33,726 bases of DNA from Microcystis viridis FACHB-1342 (GCF_014698335.1 NZ_JACJSV010000052.1:1-33726); one strand, 5' to 3'; shown: positions 1 through 7,896, numbered from the stretch's first letter. Notes: generated by a model not told the origin, from the letters alone. Program-made: numbers and translations.

Positions 1-118
1 TCATTTTGGGTCTGATTTGTTTTTGTTAATGATCAGACAGTACCTGATGAGCCTTTCTTTGTCAACTCTTGAGGTTGATGCGTTTCATTTTTGAATTGGC
101 GTAGTGACAGTCATAGAA
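1..118. other. Left edge, no gene seen
   Basis: AT-rich stretch downstream of the first methyltransferase gene. I see no open frame, RNA or strong terminator hairpin in it. Confidence 0.5.
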
Positions 119-811
119 CTACATTTTTTTTGCTATGATAACCTTCTGATCTTCAATTACATTGCGCGTCGAGTTTACTAGACGTATTTCAGCGTGAAAA
201 CCACAACTTTCTAAGCGTTCAGTTATATCCAATCCGTAATTTCTGAAGGCAAGAACTCTTCCCTGTCCACGGATCTGATCGCCATGATACTCAGGTTCAA
301 GTTTATGTATGATAGTCCCATCAGGCTGCAAGAAACATCTTTCAACTGTCTTCGGGTTATCCGATAAAGGCACGGTAAAGATAAAGTATCCATCTTTTTT
401 TAAGACTCTGTAAATTTCAGAAAAACCCTTGTTATCATCAGGAACATGCTCGAAAACTTCGGTGGAAGTCACTAAATCAAAAGATTCGTCGTTGAGAAGA
501 AGATTTTGAACGTCTTGACAGACAACAGAGTTCTTCATCAACCCTAGAGGTACATCATCAAAGTATTCAGAAAAGTATAAATTCTTAAATTTACCTTTTA
601 AGAATTTATAGAAAGCTCCGCGAGAAGACAACTCATAAACAGAGGTACTGGTTGAAAAATTTAGAGATTCAATTGTCAAACCAACTGCTCTATGAATTTT
701 AGTAGATCTACAGTTTAAACAACGAGTACCAAAATATCCTGGATGTATCCGAACCACCACAGAACCGCACAAATTACAAATCCCAATAGTCATAGATGTT
801 TTCCTCGTCAT
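119..811 (-). CDS. Class I SAM-dependent methyltransferase with N-terminal zinc ribbon
   Basis: A 230-residue protein. The N-terminus holds two CxxC pairs (C12/C15 and C31/C34) that look like a small zinc ribbon. From about residue 75 onward it resembles the Methyltransf_11 fold: a DxxxLLLNDESFDLV strand, an EVFEHV motif near 118-123, and RVLKKDGYFIFTVP near 135-148, the usual post-motif region of class I enzymes. The glycine-rich SAM loop is poorly recognisable, so the N-terminal half is divergent. Its ATG overlaps the stop of the upstream glycosyltransferase as ATGA, which argues for translational coupling. Role is inferred from neighbours: methylation of a sugar or lipid-linked glycan in surface polysaccharide synthesis. 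The substrate cannot be read from sequence. Confidence 0.85.
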   Translation of the reverse strand: MTRKTSMTIGICNLCGSVVVRIHPGYFGTRCLNCRSTKIHRAVGLTIESLNFSTSTSVYELSSRGAFYKFLKGKFKNLYFSEYFDDVPLGLMKNSVVCQDVQNLLLNDESFDLVTSTEVFEHVPDDNKGFSEIYRVLKKDGYFIFTVPLSDNPKTVERCFLQPDGTIIHKLEPEYHGDQIRGQGRVLAFRNYGLDITERLESCGFHAEIRLVNSTRNVIEDQKVIIAKKM

Positions 812-1896
812 TCAGTAGTAGAGAGTATAACGTTTTCGATAGATTTAGCTATATTATTCCAGTCGAGACTTGTATGTTTCCTTTTAAGATTTAAGGAAAT
901 AGACTCATAAAGCTCTTTATTGTCAATTAGAGCCAAAATACCCTCTTTAATCGATTCAGAATCGGAATTTACGAAAATTGCTTCAGCATCTGGAACTAGC
1001 TGATCTTTAAGTCCACCCACTTTTGTACAAACCATGGGAATACAAGCAGAAACACCTATAGAGACTACCCCTGACTGGGTTGCAATAGTATAGGGAAGAA
1101 CTAAAATATCAGCTTCATTGAAAAACTTAGAGATTTCATTTTCTGGGACATAATTATCTATAAAAACAATTTTACTACTAGAGTAAATATTTCTATCAAT
1201 ATCTAGGGGATAGAAATGCTTTCCAACTATAACTAATTTATTATATTTTTCTGTTGCAATCTTCAAACAGGCGTGGATTAAATTCTCAACTCCTTTGGAA
1301 CGGGTTATCTGGCCAAAAAAGAGAATGTTAGGCAATGGATTATGATTCCTGGATACTTGCCTTAGACCTTCTGGTATTATTAAGCCGAGAGGAATAACAT
1401 GACAATCATCTTTTCTCCCATATCTTTTTTGAAATTCGTTTTTTACATATTCCGACAAAAAAATTAATTCATCCGAAGAGTAAATAGATTTCTCTTTAAG
1501 ATAATCTACAATTTTGCCTTTGAAATTGTTCTGATTTTTATCCCCTATACATCCGTCATGTATGGTAGTTATTACCTTTTTATTAAACAGCTTAAAAATG
1601 AATACAAAAAAAATATTCCAGTAATGAAAATAAGGAAGATAAATAGAACTATATTTGTTAACTGTCAAATCACAGAACAAGCTGATCATATATAGAGGTA
1701 ATAAAGTAAAAGAATAGATAAAGAACTCATATACATTTCTATGAGCAATCCATTTATAATTGTGGCGTGGAGTTTTTACCAAAGAGCCAAAAGGGACGAT
1801 AACGGTTTTTTCAATCGAAAGACGATCAATAACTTCTTGTGCATATATTACCGTACCACCTCGGACTCCAAGAGACAATATCAAAACAGGTTTCAT
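808..1896 (-). CDS. Glycosyltransferase, GT4/GT1-like (GT-B fold)
   Basis: A 362-residue protein. The N-terminal half begins with a beta strand and a glycine-rich loop (LSLGVRGGT, residues 8-15) and carries a hydrophobic stretch at about 56-110 likely to associate with membrane. The C-terminal half matches Glycos_transf_1: ILFFGQITRSKGVENL near 191-206, LVIVGKH near 221, and a DILVLPY segment at 263-269. The usual EPFG-type nucleotide-sugar motif is weak: the segment after DILVLPY reads TIATQSGVVSIGVSACIP, so the conserved glutamates are not obvious. It lies between another glycosyltransferase and a methyltransferase on the same strand and overlaps the latter by 4 bp. It probably transfers a sugar from an NDP-sugar to a glycan chain; the sugar is unknown. 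Confidence 0.88.
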   Translation of the reverse strand: MKPVLILSLGVRGGTVIYAQEVIDRLSIEKTVIVPFGSLVKTPRHNYKWIAHRNVYEFFIYSFTLLPLYMISLFCDLTVNKYSSIYLPYFHYWNIFFVFIFKLFNKKVITTIHDGCIGDKNQNNFKGKIVDYLKEKSIYSSDELIFLSEYVKNEFQKRYGRKDDCHVIPLGLIIPEGLRQVSRNHNPLPNILFFGQITRSKGVENLIHACLKIATEKYNKLVIVGKHFYPLDIDRNIYSSSKIVFIDNYVPENEISKFFNEADILVLPYTIATQSGVVSIGVSACIPMVCTKVGGLKDQLVPDAEAIFVNSDSESIKEGILALIDNKELYESISLNLKRKHTSLDWNNIAKSIENVILSTTE

Positions 1897-2186
1897 GCTA
1901 AACTCCCTTCACTAAATTAACTACCAAGATAAGCGCATCTTAACAATCCTTGAAAAAATGAACTTTATGTGGGTTGCTTACCCACGGTTCAGGCATATTT
2001 GAGTAGAATTTGCCATCTCAATCGCTTATCAAGCAAAAATCGGCCAAATGGGTCGAGTTCGTAACTATTCTAACTGACTGGGATCACTTGAAATTCCCAA
2101 GCGAATCACAAGATCGGTCAATTGTCAATAGCGTTTGAGATGCTCTCAGCCCGAATTAATCACTGAACCACCTAGTCAAATCTTAA
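1897..2186. other. Intergenic spacer within the glycan cluster
   Basis: About 290 bp without a convincing gene. The only structure I noticed is a short hairpin, GTGGGT / ACCCAC with a TGCTT loop, at 1969-1985. It has no T-tract, so it is not a clear terminator. Confidence 0.4.
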
Positions 2187-3239
2187 TCAATCTCTTTTAT
2201 GACGATATCGGTAATAAGTTGACAACAGTGGCTCACTGAGTAGTGGCTTGACAATTTGCTTTATACCGTTTACTAGAAGTACAAATACAAAAATCAAAAA
2301 GTTTTTTGCCAAGGATATATTGTCTTTTCTAACTTGAAAACTTTCCTTGGCTTTAATCCATATACTCATAATGCCTTCCTCCGATAAACCACCTAACCTC
2401 ATAGAGGTCAAGAAATCATCTATTATCAAAAATTTAACTTTACGAGAATGAAAGGCTCTATAAATAAAATCGTAATCTCCTGCTATTTTATATTTAGTGT
2501 TAAATGCACCAATTGTTTTATATACATCACAAGATACAAAAGTAGCTGGATGATGCAGAGGCATTCTCCACTCTATTTTTTCTTCTAACGACTTATGTGA
2601 TGTGTAAAGTCTAATCTTGATATTTCCCTGGCTATCAGTGCGAAAAATTGACCCACTTATAATAACGAATCTCAGTTTCTGAGGATTGACATATTGATCG
2701 GTTACTTTCGATACTGTACCATCATTGTATATATCATCACTATTAATTAATCCAATTAGCTCTCCTGTTGCCAATTGGATTCCTTTGTTCATCGCATAGT
2801 ATAAACCACCATCAGGCTCACTCACCCAATAATCAATCTTATCTTCATACTTACGAATAATATCAACTGTACCATCCGTAGAACCGCCATCTATAATAAC
2901 ATACTCAACATTATCATAATTTTGATTGATTACACTCTGAATTGTCTGCTCTAAATACTTCTCACCGTTGAAGACTACAGTAATAATAGTAACTAAAGGA
3001 AGAGGTAAATTGCCAGACAAATCGCTCTCTTCATCATAAGACTTTTTGAAATATCCCTTAGTTCTCAATCCACCTTCTCCTCTTCGTTCTGGATTTGGTG
3101 GTAAAAACAAAACAGATTGTACTTTTGAGGAGGGATCGTTAATTATGACTGGTTTCTCCCGCATCACTAGGCGAGTAGTAGAAAAATTGGGGTCTAGAGC
3201 GATCGCGTTTTTGTTTTGATTGACTGGGGGAAGCGTCAT
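2187..3239 (-). CDS. Glycosyltransferase family 2 with N-terminal extension
   Basis: A 350-residue protein. The GT-A domain starts near residue 82 with LVTIITVVFNGEKYLEQTI, continues with VIIDGGSTDGT (115-124) and has the metal-binding acidic motif NSDD at 166-169. This is the layout of GT2 enzymes that use NDP-sugars. Residues 1-80 form an extension outside the usual family core, polar and proline rich. A hydrophobic segment near the C-terminus (FLIFVFVLLVNG) could anchor it to the membrane. The start ATG at 3239 lies 9 bp below the stop of a truncated upstream frame at 3249. A partial, decayed copy of its 5' half is found upstream at 3462-3700. Likely role: synthesis of cell-surface polysaccharide with its neighbours. 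Confidence 0.9.
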   Translation of the reverse strand: MTLPPVNQNKNAIALDPNFSTTRLVMREKPVIINDPSSKVQSVLFLPPNPERRGEGGLRTKGYFKKSYDEESDLSGNLPLPLVTIITVVFNGEKYLEQTIQSVINQNYDNVEYVIIDGGSTDGTVDIIRKYEDKIDYWVSEPDGGLYYAMNKGIQLATGELIGLINSDDIYNDGTVSKVTDQYVNPQKLRFVIISGSIFRTDSQGNIKIRLYTSHKSLEEKIEWRMPLHHPATFVSCDVYKTIGAFNTKYKIAGDYDFIYRAFHSRKVKFLIIDDFLTSMRLGGLSEEGIMSIWIKAKESFQVRKDNISLAKNFLIFVFVLLVNGIKQIVKPLLSEPLLSTYYRYRHKRD

Positions 3240-3248
3240 AATTGTGAT

Positions 3249-3464
3249 TTAGCAGTAGGTTTCAGGCATTGTAACTCGCTTCAAAACCTCTGTCAAGGGT
3301 AGTAAAGAGAGGTGATTGACAAACTCATCAATAAACTCGTCAATTGAATTGGCAGCCAGTTCCACAGCCATTACTTCTTCTAATTGTTCTACGCTTGACT
3401 CTTCTAAGGAAGATTGAATCTCTAGAGGGACAGATTCAATCTTGATTTGCAGTGATCGATCTTA
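3249..3464 (-). pseudogene. Truncated open frame, 3' end of an unknown gene
   Basis: An open frame of about 70 codons, acidic (SLEESSVEQLEEVMAVEL), ending in a TAA at 3249. There is no plausible start codon at its upstream edge, where it meets the glycosyltransferase relic in a different frame. It looks like the last part of a gene that once preceded the GT2 gene by 9 bp and whose 5' part was replaced. I do not recognise the family. Confidence 0.4.
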
Positions 3465-3700
3465 CCATCCCTAGAACCACCATCTATAACAATACAATCA
3501 ACATTATCATAGGTTTGATTAATCACAATCTGAATCGTTTGCTCTAAATAATTCTCACTGTTGAAAACTACGGTAATGATAGTAACTCAAGGAAGCGGTG
3601 AATTGTCAGACAAACCACTAGCTTCATCGTAAGACTGTTTGATTTGAAATATCCCTTTGTTCTTAATCCCCCTTCTCCCTTGCCTTCTGGATTTACTGGA
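3462..3700 (-). pseudogene. Decayed duplicate of the GT2 gene 5' region
   Basis: Read on the minus strand this segment aligns with about 2873-3110 inside the intact GT2 gene: both encode VIIDGGS-like and VTIITVVFN-like stretches, with scattered substitutions and a small insertion near 3636-3646. After the DGGSRDGK motif the frame runs into a stop within about a dozen codons. No complete catalytic domain remains. It is most simply a partial tandem duplication or the remains of a second GT2 gene recombined here. Confidence 0.75.
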
Positions 3701-3832
3701 GATAATATTGGATATTGTGGGCGAACACCGGAGTGACTTTCTATTTATAGGAGTCCTTGAATGAGTTTATGAATTGTGAAAAAGTTATGATTAGGATTAA
3801 TTATTTTCATGGTTTTCTAGGGCGAGTAGTTT

Positions 3833-4765
3833 TCAAGCAATCATCCAGAAAGAACCGGGTAATCGATCTTCATTATAAGCATTGATATTCTCAAGAAACA
3901 CAGAATTCTTATAATGAGATACCATAGATAAGGATGCCAAAATTTTAAACTTTTTGTTAAATTGTAAAAAAGTTTCTAAAAAGTATTGCTCGTTCCAGTA
4001 TCGTGATTCTCTCAGATTCCATTCGATGGGATAATCATAGGGAAAGAATATATCGTGAATATGAACTAAGACTCCTGTGTGTAAACGGGGATAAACTTGA
4101 AGAAATTCAAACTCCACATCACTACCAGACTTAAATACATGACTGGAATCAACGAACAGAATATCATTGGTTTGCAGGGATTCAAAAACAGACAAATCTA
4201 CGGCTTCTACTTTCTGGATAAGCAAACTAAATTCTAGAAAATCTTTACTAACATTAGCAAAGTCTTTTAAAAAATCTTGAGGATAAGGCTCGATCGAGAT
4301 CAGTTGTGATTTTTGGGAATTTTCTATAAAATTCATTTTTAAAGCTGCGGCGATAATCTTAGTGCTACCACCTGAGCCAATTTCAATTACCCGATTAGGT
4401 TTTTTTTCTCTGACCATAGCATAGAGGACTTCCGCATCACCACTAATGAGACCAGAACTATCTTCGGAATAACCAAACGCTGAAAAAATTTCTTTATTGT
4501 TAAATTCTAACGCATATTTTTCTAGTAAATACCTAACCAGTTCAGTTTGCTTGTCTAGATGCCATTCAATTGAGCTAAGAGGCCTTTCCTTGCCCGCGTA
4601 TGTCATAATTTCCTGACGGTTGGGTATCGGCTGATAAAAATGGTCAGTAATTAGGGTGTAGCCAATATTTCTTAAGAGGGGATTGAATATTTTTTTGGCT
4701 AGGGCAAATTTAATATTTTTTCTACCCTGTTCGGTTTGCATACGGTTAAGTAATTTTTTCAACAT
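3833..4765 (-). CDS. Class I SAM-dependent methyltransferase-like protein (Methyltransf_24 type)
   Basis: About 310 residues. A classic SAM-binding motif I is visible, RVIEIGSGGSTKII, followed by the acidic motif LISIEPYPQDF and a motif DILFVDSSHVFKSGSDVEFEF, then a VHIHDIFFPYDYP segment. These are typical of Methyltransf_24 proteins found in surface-glycan clusters. The reading frame can be extended to a TTG at 4771, but ATG at 4765 is preferred because an AGAAGG ribosome-binding sequence sits 6 bp upstream of it. It is the first gene of the minus-strand glycan cluster and is separated from GT2 by relic DNA. Substrate unknown; a sugar or glycan methyl transfer is inferred from context. Confidence 0.82.
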   Translation of the reverse strand: MLKKLLNRMQTEQGRKNIKFALAKKIFNPLLRNIGYTLITDHFYQPIPNRQEIMTYAGKERPLSSIEWHLDKQTELVRYLLEKYALEFNNKEIFSAFGYSEDSSGLISGDAEVLYAMVREKKPNRVIEIGSGGSTKIIAAALKMNFIENSQKSQLISIEPYPQDFLKDFANVSKDFLEFSLLIQKVEAVDLSVFESLQTNDILFVDSSHVFKSGSDVEFEFLQVYPRLHTGVLVHIHDIFFPYDYPIEWNLRESRYWNEQYFLETFLQFNKKFKILASLSMVSHYKNSVFLENINAYNEDRLPGSFWMIA

Positions 4766-4774
4766 TGTCAACCT

Positions 4775-5094
4775 TCTTTATACTACTAATATTTACCGTC
4801 ATGTTTTGTCGTCAAAGCCAACTGGGAACTGGCATCCTTCATCAAAATGCTTTAATTTGGTTGCCTCCTATTAAATCTTGACAAAATACTGCTACGGCAG
4901 TGTGTCACCGAATAATGGACAATTTAATTAACCGACCAGTTCAAGACCCAATTCAATAGGTATATTGGGTACACCCTACCCGATGATCAACTTTTTGTCA
5001 AGGTAATTAGTCAGTGCACAGCAATTCCAAATTCAGAATCTAGCAAATAATACGGAATATAAAACGCTTTTGCCCGGCACATCCCAATCCAACA
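4775..5094. other. Intergenic, no gene seen
   Basis: No credible coding frame. It contains a weak hairpin ACCCAAT / ATTGGGT around 4950-4972. It presumably holds the promoter of the glycan cluster, but I cannot pick a confident -10/-35 pair. Confidence 0.35.
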
Positions 5095-5450
5095 TCAAGA
5101 AGAATTAACGAGAGCCCTAGGGATGGCATCATCGAGCATAAAGTCTAGAAGGTGTTGCCAGCCTTCAAACAACAGATACTTGGTCAGACAAATAACATCT
5201 TGAAAAAAGCCCCAGCGAGTCCCTCGTTGAAGCCGAGCCCGTTGATAGCGTTCATCAGTACTGAGTCCCATGTAGGGTGACGAGTAAGTTGCCATCCAAG
5301 GCGGCAAATAGCCTCAAATAGCCTTGGTCTCCCAGACCTTGATAAATCCATTTGAACAGGGGAAAAAGATGCTTTGCGGCTATTCCATCAAGGATGTTCC
5401 GCATCTGCTCTACTGTCGGGATATTGACCAAACCAAACAGACTTTCTGTC
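5095..5450 (-). pseudogene. Transposase remnant (DDE type, internally deleted)
   Basis: From 5440 downward the minus strand reads LFGLVNIPTVEQMRNIL, then FKWIYQGLGDQGYLRLF and LLVTLHGTQY before a stop near 5260. This resembles the N-terminal half of a widespread cyanobacterial DDE transposase type in which the last motif is normally LDGTQY with the first catalytic Asp; here that position is His. A second frame (to 5095) then gives GTRWGFFQDVICLTKYLLFEG and a WQHLLDFML tail. The two pieces lie in different frames with the central catalytic region missing, so the element is dead. The family assignment is from memory of motifs and is tentative. Confidence 0.55.
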
Positions 5451-5482
5451 GGTCAACAAACTGGTCAAACTAATCTATTGAA

Positions 5483-5603
5483 AGATTAAATAATACCTTT
5501 AAACAAAGGATTTCTCGGCTGGTGAGAGAGAGTCTATCTTTCTCTAAAAAAATGGAGAATCACCTTGGGGAACCCTTTGGTATTTTATCCATGACTACAA
5601 TGC
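5483..5603 (+). pseudogene. IS1-family transposase C-terminal remnant
   Basis: The plus strand encodes RLNNTFKQRISRLVR followed by SLSFSKKMENHLG, then after a one-base frame change WYFIHDYNA. This is the characteristic end of cyanobacterial IS1-type (InsAB-like) transposases. The 5' two thirds of the gene are missing and the frame is broken near 5570, so it cannot be functional. With the neighbouring minus-strand remnant it marks 4.9-5.7 kb as repeatedly hit by insertion sequences. Confidence 0.7.
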
Positions 5604-5863
5604 ACAGCAAAGCAAAGGATTAAGCCGCCATCACTACTACCGAATCACCACCCCTTTTTTCAGTACCCAAGCAAAATCAATGACACATCTTGCTAATCCT
5701 TTTGCCGCTCTCAACCCTAGGTAGGTAATTATGCCAGTTAAGAAAGCGGCACGCTTAACCTTTCCCTAACCTATAAATTGCTATATATTTTAATTGTGTG
5801 AGGAGTGAGAAGAAAGCAAAGTCCTTGGGGTCGAAACACGGCAAGACTCCCAAGGGCTTTTCC

Positions 5864-6532
5864 ATGTCTAGGGAACAATTGTCAGTCATGAACCAGCCTC
5901 AAGAGCGAGAACCTTTTGCCAGTTTAGTTTTATATCATCTCTTTAAATGGTCGATCGTTAGCCCAACCCTACACGGCTATTTTCGCGGTCGCGTTTACGG
6001 AGTGGAAAATGTCCCCCGTCGTCATCCTCTGATTATCGTCTGCAATCACGCCAGTTACTTCGATCCACCCCTATTATCCTGTGCCGTGCGTCGTCCCGTA
6101 GCTTATATGGCTAAAGAAGAATTATTTACCATCCCGATTTTAAAACAGGCGATCGCTCTTTACGGGGCCTATCCCGTCAAACGCAGCAGTGGTGATCGCG
6201 GAGCCATTCGGGCGGCGATGGGAGCATTAGCAGCGGGCTGGGCAGTGGGAGTGTTTCTGGAGGGAACCCGCACCGAGGACGGATTGATCCATCAACCAAA
6301 ACTAGGCGCGGCGATGATTGCCGCTAAAGCGGGAGTTCCCCTGCTACCCGTCAGTTTGTGGGGGACAGAAAAGATTTTTCAAAAAGGTTCTTCTTTTCCC
6401 CATAGTATCCCCTTAACTATTCGCATCGGAGAAGTGCTGCCGCCACCGATTTCTAGCAAAAGAGAAGCTTTACAGGCAGTTACCGAGCGCTGTGCCGAAA
6501 TTATTAACGGATTACACGCTCTCGGACGCTAA
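5864..6532 (+). CDS. plsC: 1-acyl-sn-glycerol-3-phosphate acyltransferase (PlsC family)
   Basis: The PlsC/LPLAT fold is clear: the HX4D catalytic motif appears as NHASYFDPP, followed by AKEELFTIP, then the FLEGTR motif (the family's FPEGTRS block) and PLLPVSLWG. These enzymes add the second acyl chain to lysophosphatidic acid, giving phosphatidic acid for membrane lipid synthesis at the cytoplasmic or thylakoid membrane. The open frame reaches a GTG at 5798, but the extra 22 residues are basic and low in conservation signals. ATG 5864 (MSREQL) or ATG 5888 (MNQPQ) are more plausible starts; no strong Shine-Dalgarno decides between them. It is monocistronic, flanked by IS remnants upstream and a G-rich repeat downstream. 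Confidence 0.9.
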   Translation: MSREQLSVMNQPQEREPFASLVLYHLFKWSIVSPTLHGYFRGRVYGVENVPRRHPLIIVCNHASYFDPPLLSCAVRRPVAYMAKEELFTIPILKQAIALYGAYPVKRSSGDRGAIRAAMGALAAGWAVGVFLEGTRTEDGLIHQPKLGAAMIAAKAGVPLLPVSLWGTEKIFQKGSSFPHSIPLTIRIGEVLPPPISSKREALQAVTERCAEIINGLHALGR

Positions 6533-6536
6533 CTAG

Positions 6537-6630
6537 GGTCTGCGGCAAAAAGTTTTTCTTGGGGACAGGGTGTGGGGTGTGGGGTGTGGGGTGTGGGGTG
6601 TGGGGTGTGGGGTGTGGGGTGTGGGGGTTA
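6537..6630 (+). repeat. G-rich TGTGGGG heptamer tandem array at an IS-like end
   Basis: Eight perfect head-to-tail TGTGGGG units occupy 6571-6626. They follow a segment, GGGTCTGCGGCAAAAAGTTT, that resembles the GGGTCTGCTGAAAAA ends seen elsewhere in the window (10791, 11334, 17122). The same combination (AAAAAGTTTTTC, GGTGGCAGGG, TGTGGGG repeats) recurs at 11334-11371. The G-runs fit a G-quadruplex pattern on the plus strand. Confidence 0.85.
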
Positions 6631-6644
6631 GAGTCCGAATAGAG

Positions 6645-6953
6645 CTAATTACGGGGTAAGAACTCTGGGCACCTGTTTTTAAGGGCGTTTTTGACGATCA
6701 TCTCTGTTCTGGCCTTGTTAATAATGTCATTTACCTCCCGTTGCAGTGTAGATGACGGGTCACGGCTGTTGTTTTGCTCAACGGCATATTTGATTGCATT
6801 TACAGTTTCCCCTAGCGTCAATCCAGACTTAAGGTGTTGACAGGTTCTTTTTTCGAGAATTTCTTGAGTGTGAGTATCAAGAGGTCTAAGGGTGTTGGAA
6901 AGTGCCGCCGTAGGTGACAAGACAAAAATCAGGGAAATTAGAACGGCTTTCAT
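6645..6953 (-). CDS. Small secreted hypothetical protein
   Basis: About 102 residues from ATG 6953. The N-terminus MKAVLISLIFVLSPTAALS is a good Sec signal peptide with a probable cleavage after ALS. The mature part is about 80 residues, polar, with two cysteines (in KRTCQHL and NRCPEF) that could form a disulfide in the periplasm, and a helical region EILEKRTCQHLKSGLTLGET. The frame can be extended upstream to 7001, but the earlier residues are charged and would bury the signal peptide. I do not recognise a family. It sits alone between the TGTGGGG array and the TGTTGAC box cluster. Confidence 0.55.
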   Translation of the reverse strand: MKAVLISLIFVLSPTAALSNTLRPLDTHTQEILEKRTCQHLKSGLTLGETVNAIKYAVEQNNSRDPSSTLQREVNDIINKARTEMIVKNALKNRCPEFLPRN

Positions 6954-7076
6954 GATTTCGGGTAAAAGCCTATTCTCCCTGATTTTTGTTTTATGTGTCA
7001 ATTTTTAGTATGGTTTTTTAGAGAGACTTAAGCAGATTCAAGATTAACGGATGCTCCTGTTGACTAGGTTCTTAAA

Positions 7077-7300
7077 TGTTGACACCCCGTCAACACACTA
7101 AAACCCTTACTGAATAAGGGTTTTGGGTTTTTGTTGACAGTGTTGACAGCAACCCTAGAAAAAGAGAAAAATAGGAAAATGCTATACAAAAAAGACAATC
7201 GGGGAAAGCGTCAACATTGTCAACAAATAGATAAAAGTATTGATATATATATCTTTTCCCTTGTTGACATCCCGTCAACACCTGTCAACATTGTCAACGC
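7077..7300. repeat. Iteron-like cluster of TGTTGAC / GTCAACA boxes
   Basis: About nine copies of the heptamer TGTTGAC or its complement GTCAACA occur within 224 bp. Two form near-identical inverted pairs with a 5-base spacer: 7077-7095 (spacer ACCCC) and 7262-7280 (spacer ATCCC). Others are direct pairs: TGTTGACAG twice at 7132-7149, GTCAACATTGTCAACA at 7210-7226, and TGTCAACATTGTCAAC at 7283-7298. The spacing and repetition look like binding sites for a dimeric DNA-binding protein or replication-type iterons. No matching regulator or replication gene lies next to it. Confidence 0.8.
7100..7124. terminator. Strong symmetrical hairpin inside the box cluster
   Basis: A perfect 10-bp stem, AAAACCCTTA / TAAGGGTTTT, with a 5-base loop CTGAA. 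It ends in a T-run on both strands and could act as a bidirectional terminator, or be part of the palindromic element formed by the surrounding TGTTGAC boxes. No gene clearly ends into it. Confidence 0.5.
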
Positions 7301-7586
7301 CCAAGTTACTCCCGTCTACCCCCTTGACCTTTTTGATGCCGCTAAGAAACCCCCTGTAAGACTTCTTAGAACGGATTTATCTTTTAGCTGGGTTGAAGTG
7401 GTTTTGTTAGTCGCTTTTTAACAATTTTCAGACTCATTAAAAACTTCTGAGTAAAGGTACTTAATCCTGATAAGGTCGAGTTTTAGCCTCTTACCTCCCA
7501 CTCAGGGCGAACACGGCCACGGGGTGTAGGGGGAGTGGGAATTATGAATTATGAATTGGGGAGGTGGGGAAGTGGGGAAATTGAAC
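7301..7586. other. Intergenic, low-complexity
   Basis: No supported gene. A plus-strand open frame across 7131-7421 exists, but it is made largely of the repeated boxes and resembles nothing I recognise. The 3' part (7518-7578) is rich in GTGGGG and GAATTATGAATTATG runs typical of decayed intergenic repeats. Confidence 0.4.
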
Positions 7587-7681
7587 TATAGCCATTTCAG
7601 ATAAGTCTGATACAATCTAGACCAGTGAAACCCTTATGAACTCTGGCATTGATATTCTCAATCTTAATTGAAATGACTATA
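7587..7681. mobile_element. MITE-like element, about 95 bp
   Basis: The ends are imperfect terminal inverted repeats of about 19 bases: TATAGCCATTTCAGATAAG at 7587-7605 and its near complement CTTAATTGAAATGACTATA at 7663-7681. There is no coding capacity. Such ends are typical of non-autonomous IS630/IS5-type derivatives in Microcystis-like genomes, but no parent element is present in this window. Confidence 0.6.
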
Positions 7682-7716
7682 AAACCCCAAAACCCCAAAA
7701 CCCCAACCCCCAAAAC
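7681..7716. repeat. AAAACCCC octamer tandem repeat
   Basis: Three perfect AAAACCCC units at 7681-7704 followed by degenerate copies to 7716, directly abutting the MITE-like element. A second low-complexity tract of CCGACCGC-type units follows at 7756-7785. The complementary strand is TTTTGGGG, capable of G-quadruplex formation. Confidence 0.8.
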
Positions 7717-7834
7717 CTGTGTCCTATCTCCTGACTCCTGAATACTGACTCCTGCCGACCGCCGACCGCCCCCTACCGACCGCCTGATCTCAACAAGCAA
7801 TTTAAATACGCAGGCAGCTTCTTAGATTTCTTTC

Positions 7835-7854
7835 CCCGACACTTTCAAGTCGGG
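7835..7854. promoter_or_regulatory. Hairpin upstream of the membrane protein gene
   Basis: A 6-bp stem, CCCGAC / GTCGGG, with an 8-base loop lies 42 bp before the start codon at 7897. It could be a leader structure or a terminator remnant. Function unknown. Confidence 0.35.
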
Positions 7855-7896
7855 AATCTAGGCTAAAATTGGCATAACTCGACCATCGCCTCGATC

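Noticed and set aside
7131-7421. Plus-strand 96-codon frame across the TGTTGAC boxes
   Set aside because: Composition follows the repeated boxes, no ribosome-binding site or family motif; treated as non-coding.
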